From Lumbricus terrestris (lineage: Eukaryota; Annelida; Clitellata; Crassiclitellata; Lumbricidae): a stretch of DNA of 64,000 bases. Under the pieces are notes generated by a model that made no database searches, had not been told where the DNA came from, and was given only the letters and a program-made list of their open reading frames with translations. The position numbers and the translations under genes were made by a program. Below, one piece after another: positions 50,446 to 62,282 of this stretch. Positions within the stretch are counted from its first letter, which is position 1, and the number at the start of each line of letters is the position of its first letter. Where the stretch lies: contig OX457044.1 in assembly GCA_949752735.1 (NCBI GenBank), positions 14,285,815 through 14,349,814 on the forward strand. The letters are read 5' to 3'.

Positions 50446-51739
50446 TCAAGAAACACGGACAGTGAATTTGTTCTGAGCTGTGTTTTCACTGCTGCACATC
50501 TGCTTCATACTATAAAATAACGGCCTTGGCTTTCTTCTCATGGAATAGCTTCGACTGCTTCTCCCACTTCATCCCTCTTGTCGGGCACATGGAAGCACAC
50601 AAGAAACATCTGCAAACAGTTGTTCAACAGCCTCTTATAAGGTCCTCCATGTCACTCTATTCATGCACTCTTGTCCCACTTTCTGCCACCGATATCTCCA
50701 CAGTTGTACGCGGTCTCAAGACAGAGTTTTGATGCCTTGGTCTCAGAACCTATTGTCTCAGAACCTATTGTCTCAGTCCCATGGTCAATTCTTGACTTTG
50801 GAAACTGTCTTGAAGCAAAAGTCTCATTCTCTTGTAGATGTTGTCTCCTTGCACTATAACATTTTCCTGTGCAATGTTTGTGACTTTACATGAAGATCTA
50901 ATTTATGAATAAATTTTTAAATAAGTCTAATTTGATCTGTCTGGCAATAAGCACCAATTATGATCTGGTCTTGCCAAATTGTCTGGATAAGGGCTGGTTC
51001 ATCCAGTCCATCCCAGACCCCTATTTGCTGTTTCGCTCAGACACCTTCAGTTTCCTAGCCTGACAATTGTCAACAGCCAACCACTAAAAAGGTTCGAAAA
51101 CCTGGGGTAAAGGTATGAAGCATATATAAACTGACACAGTACACAAGACACAGGTCATGCAAAACAAAAACATTAATACAAAACTGAACAATGGACATGC
51201 ACTTCTATTGTTCTGTTCTGCTGTTTCACATTGTTAACATGTACATACATGTACTGCATACAGACACATATATACATGCACAAATTATACATGCAAATAT
51301 ATATATATATAAATATATACATAATGAATTTGCTTGCATAACCTGACATTAAACCCATTGGCATATAGGTTCAAGACTTGGTAGCAAAATTTACAACTGA
51401 ACAAGAGAACTTAGTGCAACATTTTAATCTACTGGGACAAAGAGCAAAGATTTCGCAAACACTCAAAGCACAACGTCGATGACTTTGCACTTAGCTCTCG
51501 CTGTCACAGCTTTTTGGAAACATACACACAAAACTAGGACACAGAAGAGCGCAAACAGCAAGACAGCGAAGAAGAATGCAAAGGAGAAGAAGGTTAAGAA
51601 GAATGTGAAGAAGTGACAGCCAAGGGTAATGGGTTTGAAAAGTCGATGACTTCATTTTCTTAGCTTCAGCTTAGTCGACTACACCCTGGGACACTACTAC
51701 CAGGATCCTTCCTTACTAAACTTAAAACTGTCCTTTTTG
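50446..51739. other. Intronic DNA without further features
   Basis: A short 18-bp direct repeat (TCAGAACCTATTGTC, 50745-50780) and (TA)n at 51300. No exon recognised. Confidence 0.45.
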
Positions 51740-51822
51740 GGTGTGCTCGAGTTGGGAGCGCTTCTGAATAGTTTTTTTCTTGAAGGGGCACTATGTAAAT
51801 TTCCGAATGAATGAATGAATAC
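51740..51822 (+). mobile_element. LINE/SINE 3' tail
   Basis: GGGGCACTATGTAAATTT followed by (GAAT)n resembles an L2-type 3' terminus. Nothing recognisable upstream; a short remnant. Confidence 0.4.
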
Positions 51823-54800
51823 AATGCAAATGATATGAAATCTGAACAAAATCTGTATCAGTCTTGGCTTCGTTATATTGGCATACAATAAGCAAAGAAT
51901 CAGGTTTAAAATCTGGCTTATATTTCACAATTTTATTAGGGCTTAGAGCACACATAACCAGCCAAGTTTATCTCTATTGCCTGCTAATATCTAATGCCAA
52001 CAGACATTGCATCATTCGATCAACAGACATTTCTGCTCTCGTAGTGCCTTGCAAGAGGACACTGGTTTGACAGATGGCCAGAAGCTTTGCAATTGACTGC
52101 CCACTGTTGTGTGCTCTGTTTATAAACGCAAAGTCATCTGCTTCAACTTTCTTATCTAATCGTTTCTTTCTGGTCTTCTTGACCTTTAACTGATCATCAT
52201 CATACCAGATGGTGGTCTCCTATGATGCAATAACCATTGATTGACACATTGATAAGCAGTCGACTGATCAGCAATCTTCACTTATGATCTCACACATTCT
52301 TTGATTTTCTAAACATTTCTGTTGGTCGTAAAATCTTAATTACCAAATGCGAAATTATGAAATGCATGGGAATTGATTCATTGACCATTTAACAACTAGA
52401 AAACAATATGTCCTCATTGAAGTACGGTTCAGTAGGTGTCCCATGTTTATCATTTTCAGGGACATTGTTTTCTCAATACATATATAATACAGTATACATA
52501 TATAGATGAATATTTTAAATACTCTGGACCAGGACTTTTTGCCATACTGTTATACACAAAAAGTGCAGTTGTAAATGAATTTGAGCAGTTCTAAGAGTAA
52601 TTCTGTGAAAATCATTAGAAAAAGTTAACTGCAGCCGATTTACCATGGAAGACTGGAATGGAACGAAGGGGCTGTACAGTGAAAAAATACACCAAACGAT
52701 AAAAAGGTCATCAGGTGACTTGGAATATTTTTTTTTTAAATTTCTGACAAATGACTAAAAAGTCATCAGAATTTTTTCCCCGCCAAAGGCACTCTGGACA
52801 GAGATTCAAATTGCTAAACTTTGTGCTGTTCAAAAAATTCCTTAAAAAGCTCTGCTCTGGACATCTTATTAATCTTGTAGATGAAATGAATATATTTGAT
52901 TCTGAAAAGTTACTGCTGCTCTAAACTCACCGATTAAATGGATCATGTCTGATGCAGCTTGTCAGTTGCTGTAGGCAAATAAACCATTCATTAACTGCGA
53001 CAGAATTAAGTCAACAATACTTCGATAAACACCAAACATTCCAAACAACCTCCTTTCCTAAACTGGTGGGACTTTTAATGTCAACAACATAGCAATCAGT
53101 CAGTGAGCTTTTGTCATTGTCATCTGCTGAAGTCTTATACGTGTTTTGACATTAAAATAGATATCGCAAACACACCTCATGTAGGGTTGTTGGGGGGATA
53201 CTGATACTCATTGCTTGTCTCTTCCTCCTACTATTTTACCCTTATGCTGCACGTTGCTTCAATACCAATCACCATCCATCAAAGCTGCAGACTTTCGATC
53301 TTGACCTAAAAACCGATATTGATATCATCTGGTTGTCGATTTCATTTCTGAAGGAGCACCTCTGAATAACGTGATTCAATATGCATTCACTAGGAAACTC
53401 GTTGATCAGCACTTGATGTGGAAAGATGACCACATAGCAAATGCTTCTGTAAAGCATGTAAAGCATGAAAAACATTAGCATTATCTCAAGAATTCATCAT
53501 AAGCTGTCCAAAACTAGATGCTTGCTCATTAACCCTTGCTATTCCTTGATATATACATTTGTCCTTCCACAATATTGCCTGGGCTACTAACTCTGCCACT
53601 AATCTGAAGTGTCTAGTAGAACTTCTGAAATGGGTTGCAAGTGCAATATATGCAGCAGATTGTATATGAGAGCTTCATCAAAGATCGCTCTTAACAATCC
53701 AAGCAATATTACTACTTCACAGGAGTCAGATAAGCATGCTAATGCATGTGCATATCAAAATAAGAATAGACTGTCAGATGAAACAGGTCATCAACTATCT
53801 CGTATAGTGCTTTCAGATATCATATCTGTGACGGTGATAGATCTTTCTCGAATTTACACTTCATTTGACACTCTTGTCATGTGATTCATCTGTACTAGTG
53901 CAGTGCTAAAATGGCAGCTATTCAACTAGACTTTAAACAGTTGAACTTGAATACAACTATGGGGCATTCCACGACAACTAAAGAAGGGCTCCAAAAATCT
54001 TCTTTTGTAGATAGTCAAGCTACACCTAGGGTAACCAATAACATGGATATAAAATTCTAAGCCTTTGCACATATGGGGGCAGGTGGTCAGTCCTCTCCCT
54101 TGTCACCTCATCTTCCCATGCACAGATGGTGTGTAGTCAATTTATTCATTTGCTTCTTGTTGGCATCACAAAGTAGCTGCGCACTTTGTGAAGAAACATC
54201 AGAGCACAAAACTTTATCGATAGTGTCATAATACGACAATGAGACAAAAAACAAAAGGATGGGGCAACAGTGCAGAAAAGATGCGAAAGCATTCAAGATA
54301 ATACTTAAAAGTTGTGTAAAGTTTGTAGTCAAGCAGGAGCATTTATAAGGGAGAGAGTTTCATATAGTAAGGTCAAAGAAAAATAATGGTGTGTTTCCCC
54401 TAACAGAGGTTTAAAAACTGGGTAGCTGGACATGAAACTTTTTCTCTTAGAACATTTTTGTGCAATTCTGTAGTTTACAAACTGCTGCACATAGAATCAA
54501 TCTGCCTCCCAACATGTCAACTGCTGTCTTGGAAAACAGTCTCCTTGGCAGCAAGTCTCCTTAGCAACTACCCTGCTTAGCACCTACTTTTTAATAGCCA
54601 GCAATTTCTTTTTTGGTAAATGTGCAATCTATTACATTTAAAACAGTATTTAACTACATTGACATAATGATGGTCACTTAATTATAAAACTTAAACAAGA
54701 AACTCTCAACTATTATGCATTGAAAACTGAACACTGACCATCTGTACAACATTGTACTGCAGTTAGGCAATTCTGTACATGGGGACCAATACAGAATTAT

Positions 54801-55380
54801 TTTCATCTAATTTCTCCTAAGAAACTTGCTCAGGTGAACCTGATCGATTGCAAACTCAGTTGAAACTGCTGGCAATCAACTTACGATGACATCAATGAAT
54901 TCAATTGAAAATGTCATGTAGAAAAGGTCGGCGTTCCCTTTCAGGTTACATTGCTTCAATGAACTATTAAAAATAGAACTGGATGAACTGGTGAAGGGCG
55001 ACTATTTATATTCGATGACAAAACTGCTGTGCAACAAACTCGAGACCTGTGCAGATTCAAGCTTTCACTATGTAAAGACAAATTGCAATTTCTGTAGAAA
55101 TCCAAGGATCAGAGCTACAAAACAGTTGACGAGAAAGTGTTCAGGCCCTGGTGCAAACCAAGCAAAAGTACATGTCATTATTTGTTACTGTAAACAATCA
55201 ATAAACTCTGCTCCATCACATACATGACCAAGAGGTATTGCTGGCACATACATGTTTAACAGAAGCAGATGAACGCAAGTGAAAAGAATGTACAGCTGCG
55301 GTCCTACTTTCCCAATAAGGGTCTTCTCATAAACCTCTCCATTGTGATAGAAGCGCCGAAGGAAAGACTGCAATGCTTAC
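51823..55380. other. Intronic DNA without further features
   Basis: AT-rich with only short unmatched frames on both strands. No splice-bounded exon, element end or tandem array was recognised. Confidence 0.45.
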
Positions 55381-55690
55381 CGTGAAATGAAAACAAGTGA
55401 AAAGGCAGAGATGCTCCAACAAGCGATCGACTTCGCGGTCGGTCTTCAGGCGTACCACTGTCATCCGAATCGGGAGATCCGCCTGTGAACACTAACGGAT
55501 GCCCGCGATGAATGGCAGTTCCAAGGCTACGTGTTCGGGGCCTCGACCCTCGAGCCCCAGGATGACCCACTCCACCACCTACATTCACCATAGCATGGTC
55601 ACCCGTCGACACGTCCATGGCTGCTGAGCTGCCCTGTCCAACGTTACTATACGTCCGAACTCGCGTCTCTGTGCTCGCTTTCGCACCCAT
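55381..55690 (-). CDS. znrf: ZNRF1/2 orthologue, exon 1 (N-terminus)
   Basis: ATG at 55690 in a good context (ACGATGGG) begins MGAKAS, the N-myristoylation signal that anchors ZNRF proteins to membranes. A low-complexity Gly/Ser/Arg region follows (SRPRTRSLGTA, GGSPDSDDSGTPEDRPRSRS). The exon ends with LVGASLPFHLFSFH, the segment that directly precedes the zinc finger in ZNRF1/2 (compare SLPxHL...). The donor CACG|GTAAGC leaves phase 1, which joins exactly to exon 2 at 46069 and creates a Gly codon. The upstream frame extends 23 codons but lacks ZNRF similarity, so it is taken as 5' UTR. Confidence 0.9.
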
Positions 55691-56620
55691 CGTCGCCTTC
55701 TGTGGAGATCGTCTGAAAACAAAAGCATAGACTTCTCTGAATAATAATCTACATTCCATTAGAGCTCTAGTTTGAGGAACTCTTCAGGCAGAATGCATCA
55801 ACAAGAACGAATGGTAACTAACTTGACATTTCAAAGAACAGATACTGAAGATGAAATTTAGCAATGCATTGGAAGACAACATCTATAAGTAATTAGTGAT
55901 TTGGTTGCAACCAATTTAGCAGATGTTGCGCAAATTAGACTTTTCCTTAAAGTCTTTCGGTTGTCGATGTCCTGCAATGTTGGGTGGAGACAGTCAGTGA
56001 ACATACAGTGCAATGCATTCTTCCATCATCACTGGTGATCTGCTAAATGCACATTCCATGCTAAATGAACACGTGCAATGCACTAAGCAGAGCAAGCAAC
56101 ACTCACTAAGCTGCCCTCCAATGTGTCGGCTACCATTTCCTTCACAGTTTAAATTGGATGCCGGACATAGCTGCTTTATGCATTCAGTCATTCTACTTTG
56201 CAGTCTATTTCTCATCGCAAATGCTTACGTTAGCTGTGGTTTTTCCAAATCTTTTTCATGATATACAGGTCTCATACATGTACATTATGAACACACTATA
56301 CAGACTGTGAAGATCTATTGGTCTGATAAATTAAATACATCAGTCTAGACTGAATACAATGCATGACGACTATAGAGTCAACAGTTCTATGCACATTTAT
56401 TTGCACTGCCTAGAAAAACTAGGATGGTGTAAACTTCCACACTTTTTTGTCATTTTCTCTTTAAGTAGATCATGGTATTTGAGTATAATTTGACACACTA
56501 CAGCATTACAAAACAATAGTTTCAGCTCTAAAAGAAACTTATAATTTGGAACAAAATACACCATTTTAAACAATAAAACTACTTCATTTCAAACTTGCAG
56601 CACTGGTCCTATTTGTTTAT
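55691..56620. other. Upstream of ZNRF, non-coding
   Basis: 5' UTR and promoter of ZNRF are expected here on the minus strand. No TATA box or CpG-dense block stands out. Short frames lack motifs. Confidence 0.4.
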
Positions 56621-57900
56621 AATAAGTAAGTAAGTATATACTTTATTGAACCGCCTGCAAACGCACTGCGGGAACAATGTACAAGAACAGAATAATTAAT
56701 GCAAGTATACAATCAAGACAAATAGAAACATGCAATTCAATAAACACATTATACAACTACATAATAGACATGTTGTGAACTATACAGGAGAGAACTTAGG
56801 CTAGACAGGAAAAAAATATATTGTCACTTGAATAGCATCCGTGTTATAAAGCCACATCTGGTAAGTGCGTCTGCATGAGGAATCTCACGGTTATGAGAAC
56901 GAGGACGGAGTGAGTAGGTAGCATTTTTAATAGGAGGCAATAGAGGAGCAAGGACGTGGCTTGGGTTGTAGAGTACAAAAGAGAAGAGGGAGGAATCAGC
57001 GTGACCACAGAGGTCATCGAACGACTTCTGGTCGGCAGGAAGAAAGTTGAGCCGCACCATTTTCCGTAATATTGCATTAATACGCGCGCGCTGACCAGAA
57101 TTAGCAAAGCCAAACCAAGCAGGGGAGGCATACATAAGGCGAGCCAAAGTGGTGGCCTGAACTACATCATGCAAGCGTGTCCCGGAGAGGCCATGAGCTA
57201 CAAGAACACGTATCGCATAGAGCGATTGACAAGCCTTAATGCAAATCCGGTCAATATGGGGGTCAAAACTAAGTCTATCCGTTAAGGTTACTCGAAGAAT
57301 AAGAGACTCAGAAACTCTACTTATTCCAGGTATAGGTGAGGGGAGGTTGAGTAATTTAGAGCACGGACGCCTAAAGATCATCTATTTGGATTTATTGGTG
57401 TTGAGTTTAAGATTACAAGAAAGTGCCCAATTTGCAATATTTTCAAGTTCAAAAGAAGTGGTATCTATAGCGGAGGCAGGTATAAGAATGTAACTGTCGT
57501 CAGCGTATTTCAGCAACCGATTAAAGCAGTGAATTGGTTTCAGGCCAGATATAGCCACCACAAAATCAGCAGGCCCAAGTCCAGAACCTTGAATAATGCT
57601 TGCATTTATATGACAAAAGGTAGAGACTTGGCCTAGAAATTTAGTGCAATGCTGACGGTTAAGGAGAAGGCGTATGATCCAGTTGTACAGAAAGTCAGGT
57701 AATGGCATTAGAGCTGAAACTATTGTTTGTAATGTGTTGTGAATACTGGAGTTACACAAACAGTTCTTGAAAAACATCGCGCACACCAAGAATAAACGTT
57801 TATCATGCACTCGTAGAAATGAAACTGTCCTTCCATCCACAACTAAGACTGTCAAAATGTAGAAACACGTGGCCCAGGTGCTTGAGCTCATTTTCAGCAG
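56621..57900 (-). mobile_element. LINE, 5'-truncated, with ACTT-repeat tail
   Basis: Minus strand. RT begins mid-domain at about 57890 and ends at 56824. The 3' UTR then reads GCAGTGCGTTTGCAGGCGG plus TTCAATAAAGTATA and an (ACTT)n tail (56621-56640). The tail motif recurs at 61260-61310 and in the SINE at 49457. Confidence 0.88.
56824..57891 (-). pseudogene. LINE reverse transcriptase C-terminal half
   Basis: Blocks on the minus strand: PLPDFLYNWIIRLLLNRQH, NASIIQGSGLGPADFVV, catalytic YADD at 57496-57507, then NLKLNTNKSK. An in-frame TAG (57382-57384) interrupts it just before MIFRRP. The rest continues in the same frame through LTDRLSFDPHIDRIC, QATTLARLMYASPAWFGF and FDDLCGHADSSLF to the stop at 56824. 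This lineage (QGSGLGP, KYADDSYILIPAS) differs from the LINE at 35.5 kb (PQGSVLGP) and matches the remnant at 38.8-40.3 kb. Confidence 0.9.
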
Positions 57901-58559
57901 GTCCCTGTCCGGGCGGCTTTCCAGAAAATGGCTTTTGTCCGGGGTTCCCCGTCCGTCCCTGATCGATTGATCGATCGATTTTACTTACTTTTCCGAGTTA
58001 TATACTATTCCGTTCAGCAATATTTAGCTCAGGGGTATGGTCACCATTGTACTTCTGGTTTCTGAAGCGGTTTTTTGTAAAACCAAAAGCATAACTATAA
58101 CGCAAGTTACATAATGATAATTGTAAATAAAGTTAATCAATTTTTCAATTTCACGAAAAAAATTTGACGTAAAAAATGTCGAAACGTATTAAGTGCTTAT
58201 TTACAGACGCAGTGAAAGCCCAATACACAGGTTTTCGTGCAGATCGTTACGACTGGGAAGCTGAATGTAGAATGAATGTAATGAAGCCCTCATAGATTTT
58301 CCCTTTGATTCATGGGTCCACTAATTTTTAACTCACTTACATTAAACATAAAAGAGGCACCTAACTTGTAAAATATTTTAAAAATGCTGCGATCTCATTT
58401 AGCCGTTGAAAAATATAGTTTATAAGTTTATGCTGGTCAATAATTGTTAGTGTACTAGTTAAGTCTGGTAGTTAAGCTTTAGTTAAGAGTCAATCTGTAT
58501 ACGGCTTTATTACATTTATCTACGTGAATTGCACAGTTAATGAACTTGGTTTAACTTCT
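57901..58559. other. Unassigned DNA
   Basis: GATCGATT microsatellite at about 57960-57985; AT-rich beyond. No gene seen. Confidence 0.4.
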
Positions 58560-58755
58560 GATCTGTCAGTATTTGTTTCATGGTAATTGGGGTCCCACCT
58601 CATCGGGATTATTATCCGTTTTGGAGTCCCTTGTCACCTATGTGCCAAATTGCTTTTTGTGACACTGCTTTTGCTGTGCCTATTCTGCTGTTGTTTTTGG
58701 CAAAAGGTTTCAATAAAAAGATTGATTGATTGAAAAGATTGATTGATTGATTGAA
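58560..58755 (+). mobile_element. LINE 3' UTR and GATT-repeat tail
   Basis: GGTAATTGGGGTCCCACCTC ... GGCAAAAGGTTTCAATAAAAAG then (GATT)n, the pattern of a LINE 3' end: poly(A)-like signal plus tetranucleotide tail. No coding part attached. Confidence 0.55.
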
Positions 58756-59001
58756 TGCGGAACTCATATCTCAGTTGACAATAAGGGTGCACTGGATTTA
58801 CAGGTGCACATCAAAATGCCGAAGCATGTTAAGAGTATTTGGGGAGCTTCATATACCAAAGTAACCACATTTTTTTGTTTCTGTGTACAGTCAGCACTTG
58901 ACAGCAATGTGTACTGAACTGAAGTACTGAACACTCATTTAATACAGCTTAATTGAAACCATGTACAATAAGAACAATATTTTGTGTAGTTTAACGTTAC
59001 T

Positions 59002-59232
59002 TTTATTTGTACAACACTTAACATTGGCGTAGCACTAGGAGGCTACGGGATGGTAACCGGATGAACATTTTGTGTGTCCTCTTTTTCATCTGAGCACTTA
59101 TGGTAACCCATGGATGGGCAAACATGGAACAAGGGATCGGTTGGAACAGATGTGGAACACAATGTCATGTCAGGTGCAAATGGAAAGGAGCCTGCTAGTG
59201 TTTTATGTTTCGGGCACATCTGACCGATACAG
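59002..59232 (-). CDS. Candidate terminal exon of an unknown gene
   Basis: On the minus strand, acceptor TTGTTTTACGATTTAG (exon from 59232) leads into an open frame with several Cys and Pro (CIGQMCPKHKTLAG, DPLFHVCPSMGYHKC) ending at a TAG at 59043. AATAAA at 59007-59002 gives a properly placed poly(A) signal. The product is not recognised and upstream exons were not identified. The combination of acceptor, coding-like frame and poly(A) signal makes a 3' exon plausible. Confidence 0.35.
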
Positions 59233-60118
59233 CTAAATCGTAAAACAACAGACATAAAGCAATCACACATGCATACATACATGTCTAAGTCTTGTTTCTT
59301 GCATAGCCAAGAGAGGGAAAAATTCATAACGAATACGTTTAATTCCTGAATGTAATCTGTTGTGCAATCATAAATTCTTGATTTCTGTAAAGAATTCACA
59401 TAAAGTTTATTCATACATGCGAAGTGAGAACAAAATCGCAGGAACAGATTAGCACAAAATCGATAACAAGTCAAGATCAAAGTCTATGGACTCACGGGTT
59501 GATAACGCTTTGAAATCAAGCACACTAGCAGAGGTCTACCAAGGTCTGGAAAAATGCAAGTGTAATGCATAAGTAAGTAAGTATAAGTAGGTAGAACGTC
59601 GAAATTTCTCGGCCTCACACAAAAGTCGCGTATCAGAAAGCCAAGTTAATTCACCCGCGCAATAAATCAAGTCCGCAATTGTCAGGCTGCTTTGTTCGTT
59701 TTGGACCAGGTCTGAATCCAGGAGGTGGAGATTTACTCTTTTTATACATTTATCTTAAATGATTTATTTACTTGGCTTTAATCAACAACGACAGGATGAA
59801 ATAAATTTCCAAAGGGATGAAATTACACAATATGAGCTTACGACTTTACCGCTTTGCGGAAAGTGGAATTTCACACCTCCTCCTCCCAACTGAGACAAGT
59901 GTGCGTCAATGTCCAACAGCAGAGAATCCTGTCGTTTCTGTTGATAAATCCTGCTTTAGAACAAAGTTATCGCGAAGAAGTCCTGTATCATGTGCTACAC
60001 AGTATATATTTGTCGACAGAAAATCCACATCTGTTCGATTCGACGGATCGATCACTTTAGAACCCGATCGCCATGTTTGTTTTTACGCTGTCCATGTTTG
60101 ATGTTGATTAGACGATGC
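59233..60118. other. Region with overlapping unassigned frames
   Basis: A 94-codon frame at 59817-60101 (plus) has no recognised domain. It could be the 5' exon of either neighbouring candidate gene or chance. Confidence 0.3.
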
Positions 60119-60148
60119 TATAAATAGCCACACCACGAAATGACGTCA
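60119..60148 (+). promoter_or_regulatory. TATA box and cAMP-response element
   Basis: TATAAATA at 60119-60126 is followed by the perfect palindromic CRE TGACGTCA at 60141-60148 and a CCAAT at about 60155. The next ATG with a splice donor is at 60349 on the plus strand. The palindromic CRE gives no direction; the TATA reads on plus. Confidence 0.45.
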
Positions 60149-60348
60149 TTTACGACCAATTGCATGCTACTGGCGGCAGTGGCGGGCGACCAGCAGAACA
60201 TCATCCCAAGAGAATAAAAGACTTCTTTTGCGGACACCCTTTAGCCCTCTGTATCCTCAATAAAAGCCTGGAAAGGACCCGATGACCGTAAAACGCCTAT
60301 TCCTATTCTGCCGTTACTCTTCTACGTTTCGTAGCTGTGAACTGCGAA

Positions 60349-60404
60349 ATGGAAGGAAATGCGACTCAAGCAAAGTCGGCCGTCGCGGATTGGAGCCGAG
60401 TCAA
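60349..60404 (+). CDS. Candidate first coding exon of an unknown gene
   Basis: ATG at 60349 in context GCGAAATGG opens MEGNATQAKSAVADWSRV and ends at AA|GTATGT, a good splice donor. The 200 bp upstream are GC-richer than the surroundings and follow a TATA/CRE block. No downstream exon was matched and the protein family is unknown. Confidence 0.35.
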
Positions 60405-61139
60405 GTATGTAGCGGTAACTGTGATTGGTTGGATTAAGTAGAGCAGTCAGTTGCTATGGTTTCTGCTTCGAACAAAAATATTAGAATGCATTGTCGAGCA
60501 TCCTCGACACATTGTCTGCTATTCCATGCAAGAAAAGTGAATATGACACACGTGATTGCACGACCGACTCTCGGTAGTGTAAACCTAGGCAACCACCTTT
60601 ATTTTTATAGCAGGCTCGCATTAGGCCTATTTGTGCCCTATAGAGTAGAGTATAGACTGCTCGCTGAGACTTCTGTCAGCATAGTTAATGTCCAACGCTT
60701 TCTTAACGTCCTTCATGGTTCCGTACATGACACACGCTCTTCTGTTCACGATGTTTACAAGCCGTCCAGGCTTGAACACCAAAGGGTTAAATATATATGG
60801 AATATTATTTAAGCGCAGGCACTGCATTTCGTTACGGTTTCTCTGGGCCAATGCTGTCCACCACCTTTGAGGAGGTCGTCTTGGTTGGTGGCTAATATGG
60901 CTGAAAGTATGAATGGTTTAGATCTTTCAAACTGTGCAACTTACCTGTTCAGTTGGTTGATTCTGTTCCTGAATTATTTTGGCATTGTCCTGAACTCAAT
61001 TAATAGTCTTGTAGCCTTTCCCATCACTACATACAGTCTGTTTCTGTGTCTTCTCCAAGTTCTTTCTTGGCCTTCAACAGGACGTACTCTGCAATATGGG
61101 GAGGGGGTGGTGATTGTGGTTCCATCCCAATATCCATGT
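60405..61139. other. Putative intron or intergenic DNA
   Basis: The 91-codon frame at 60867-61142 is hydrophobic and partly overlaps the start of a LINE 3' UTR; no domain was recognised. Confidence 0.35.
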
Positions 61140-61310
61140 TAAACATCAGGGGCATATGTATTTCTTGTCTGCAATGTCTCTAGCCTCTTCGATGCACCAA
61201 GGACATGTGTGCGTGGTGCCTGTATTTCCTCATCTCTTTGATGCTCTATGTCCCATTGTGTGCTTGCAAGTGGTGTACCGGTAATAAAGAATATACTTAC
61301 TTACTTACTA
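61140..61310 (+). mobile_element. LINE 3' tail (ACTT family)
   Basis: GTGTGCTTGCAAGTGG...GGTAATAAAGAATATACTTACTTAC matches the 3' terminus of the LINE at 56621-57900 in plus orientation. Body upstream not identifiable. Confidence 0.6.
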
Positions 61311-61322
61311 TGCATCAAGCCA

Positions 61323-62274
61323 TAGGTGCAATCACGTCCTAAAAGTTGGGGGGGGGGACCAATTGAATCACGTCCTAAAAGTTGGGAGGGACCATAATAA
61401 TAAAGTTAAGGGCATAGATTGAGTATTCGCATATTACGAATATTAAGATTTTCAAATATTCACGAATATTAAAACTGCCAACAAATATTATATTCGTAAA
61501 ATATTATGTTCTTTCAGGAAATTCTTTATTCTTAATTTTTATTTTGTTGTTTATAAAAATGTTTAACTTTTACTGAATGAATTGTGCAAAATTGAATTGA
61601 CCTACACATAGGCCTATATCAGTAAGTTACAATAACTTTAATAGATTTATTGATAAAAATTTCCAGGTCTCTGCTGGGTCTGGCCAATGTTGCCATGCAG
61701 CATTCAAAGGTCTATCACATTCGATACTTAATGTTAGTCACTCTGTCCGACTTCTGACTATCCTCCCCAACTGAAAAGAGACAGAGTCACCGATGGCAGT
61801 TGGCAAGTTGGCTAGCAGCAATAGTAGGCTAAATTAGAAATAGACTTTAACTGCCTATAATAGTAACTGCAAATTGATAAAGTAGTTTTATATCAGTGTA
61901 GCAGGATGATTAAATATAGACTAAATGCCAACGCAGGAAATAATAGTGCCAGATTACAAGCAAAAATTATCCGATCTCAGCATATTAAGCGCATCGCATA
62001 ATTATTTTAATTTCAGCCTTGCCCTCAATGCGAGTGAATGTCATGGAAACATAGGCCTACAGAAACTTAAACTGCTTTACCGGGTAACATTGCGGTTTCG
62101 ATGGTTCACTTTAATCCGTTAACGAATATTTACGAATATTAAAAAATCTTAATATTCACGAATATTTACGAATATTAAACCCAAAAGTCACGAATACTCA
62201 ATCTATGGTTAAGGGACCACTCAAAAGTTGGAGGGGACGCGTCCCGTGGGTCCCATAGGGTGGCTGCGCCTATG
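61323..62274. mobile_element. Outer MITE with 8-bp target duplication
   Basis: Termini CATAGGTGCA (61323) and TGCGCCTATG (62265-62274) are inverted repeats with one mismatch. CATCAAGC flanks both sides (61315-61322 and 62275-62282). Removing the nested element at 61413-62207 leaves about 150 bp with G-rich arms. An 8-bp duplication fits hAT-like elements. Confidence 0.8.
61413..62207. mobile_element. Inner hAT-like MITE (795 bp)
   Basis: Perfect 17-bp terminal inverted repeats CATAGATTGAGTATTCG (61413-61429) and its complement (62191-62207), flanked by the exact 8-bp duplication GTTAAGGG (61405-61412 and 62208-62215). Subterminal regions are rich in ACGAATATT motifs on both ends. No transposase frame is present, so it is non-autonomous. 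Confidence 0.92.
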
Positions 62275-62282
62275 CATCAAGC

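Larger units (their letters stand above)
46070..55380 (-). other. ZNRF intron 1 (about 9.3 kb)
   Basis: Inferred from matching phases of the flanking exons. Contents: diverged repeats near 46525 and 46960, LINE remnants at 47560-48330, a SINE at 49457, a 42-bp minisatellite at 49691, and a LINE/SINE tail at about 51740. No other exon of this gene or a nested gene was recognised in 50446-55380. Confidence 0.75.

Noticed and set aside
49847..50520. Open frames of 143-200 codons on both strands at the 49.7-50.4 kb array
   Set aside because: They exist only because a 42-bp repeat keeps every stop-free frame open; the product is a 14-residue repeat with no other content.
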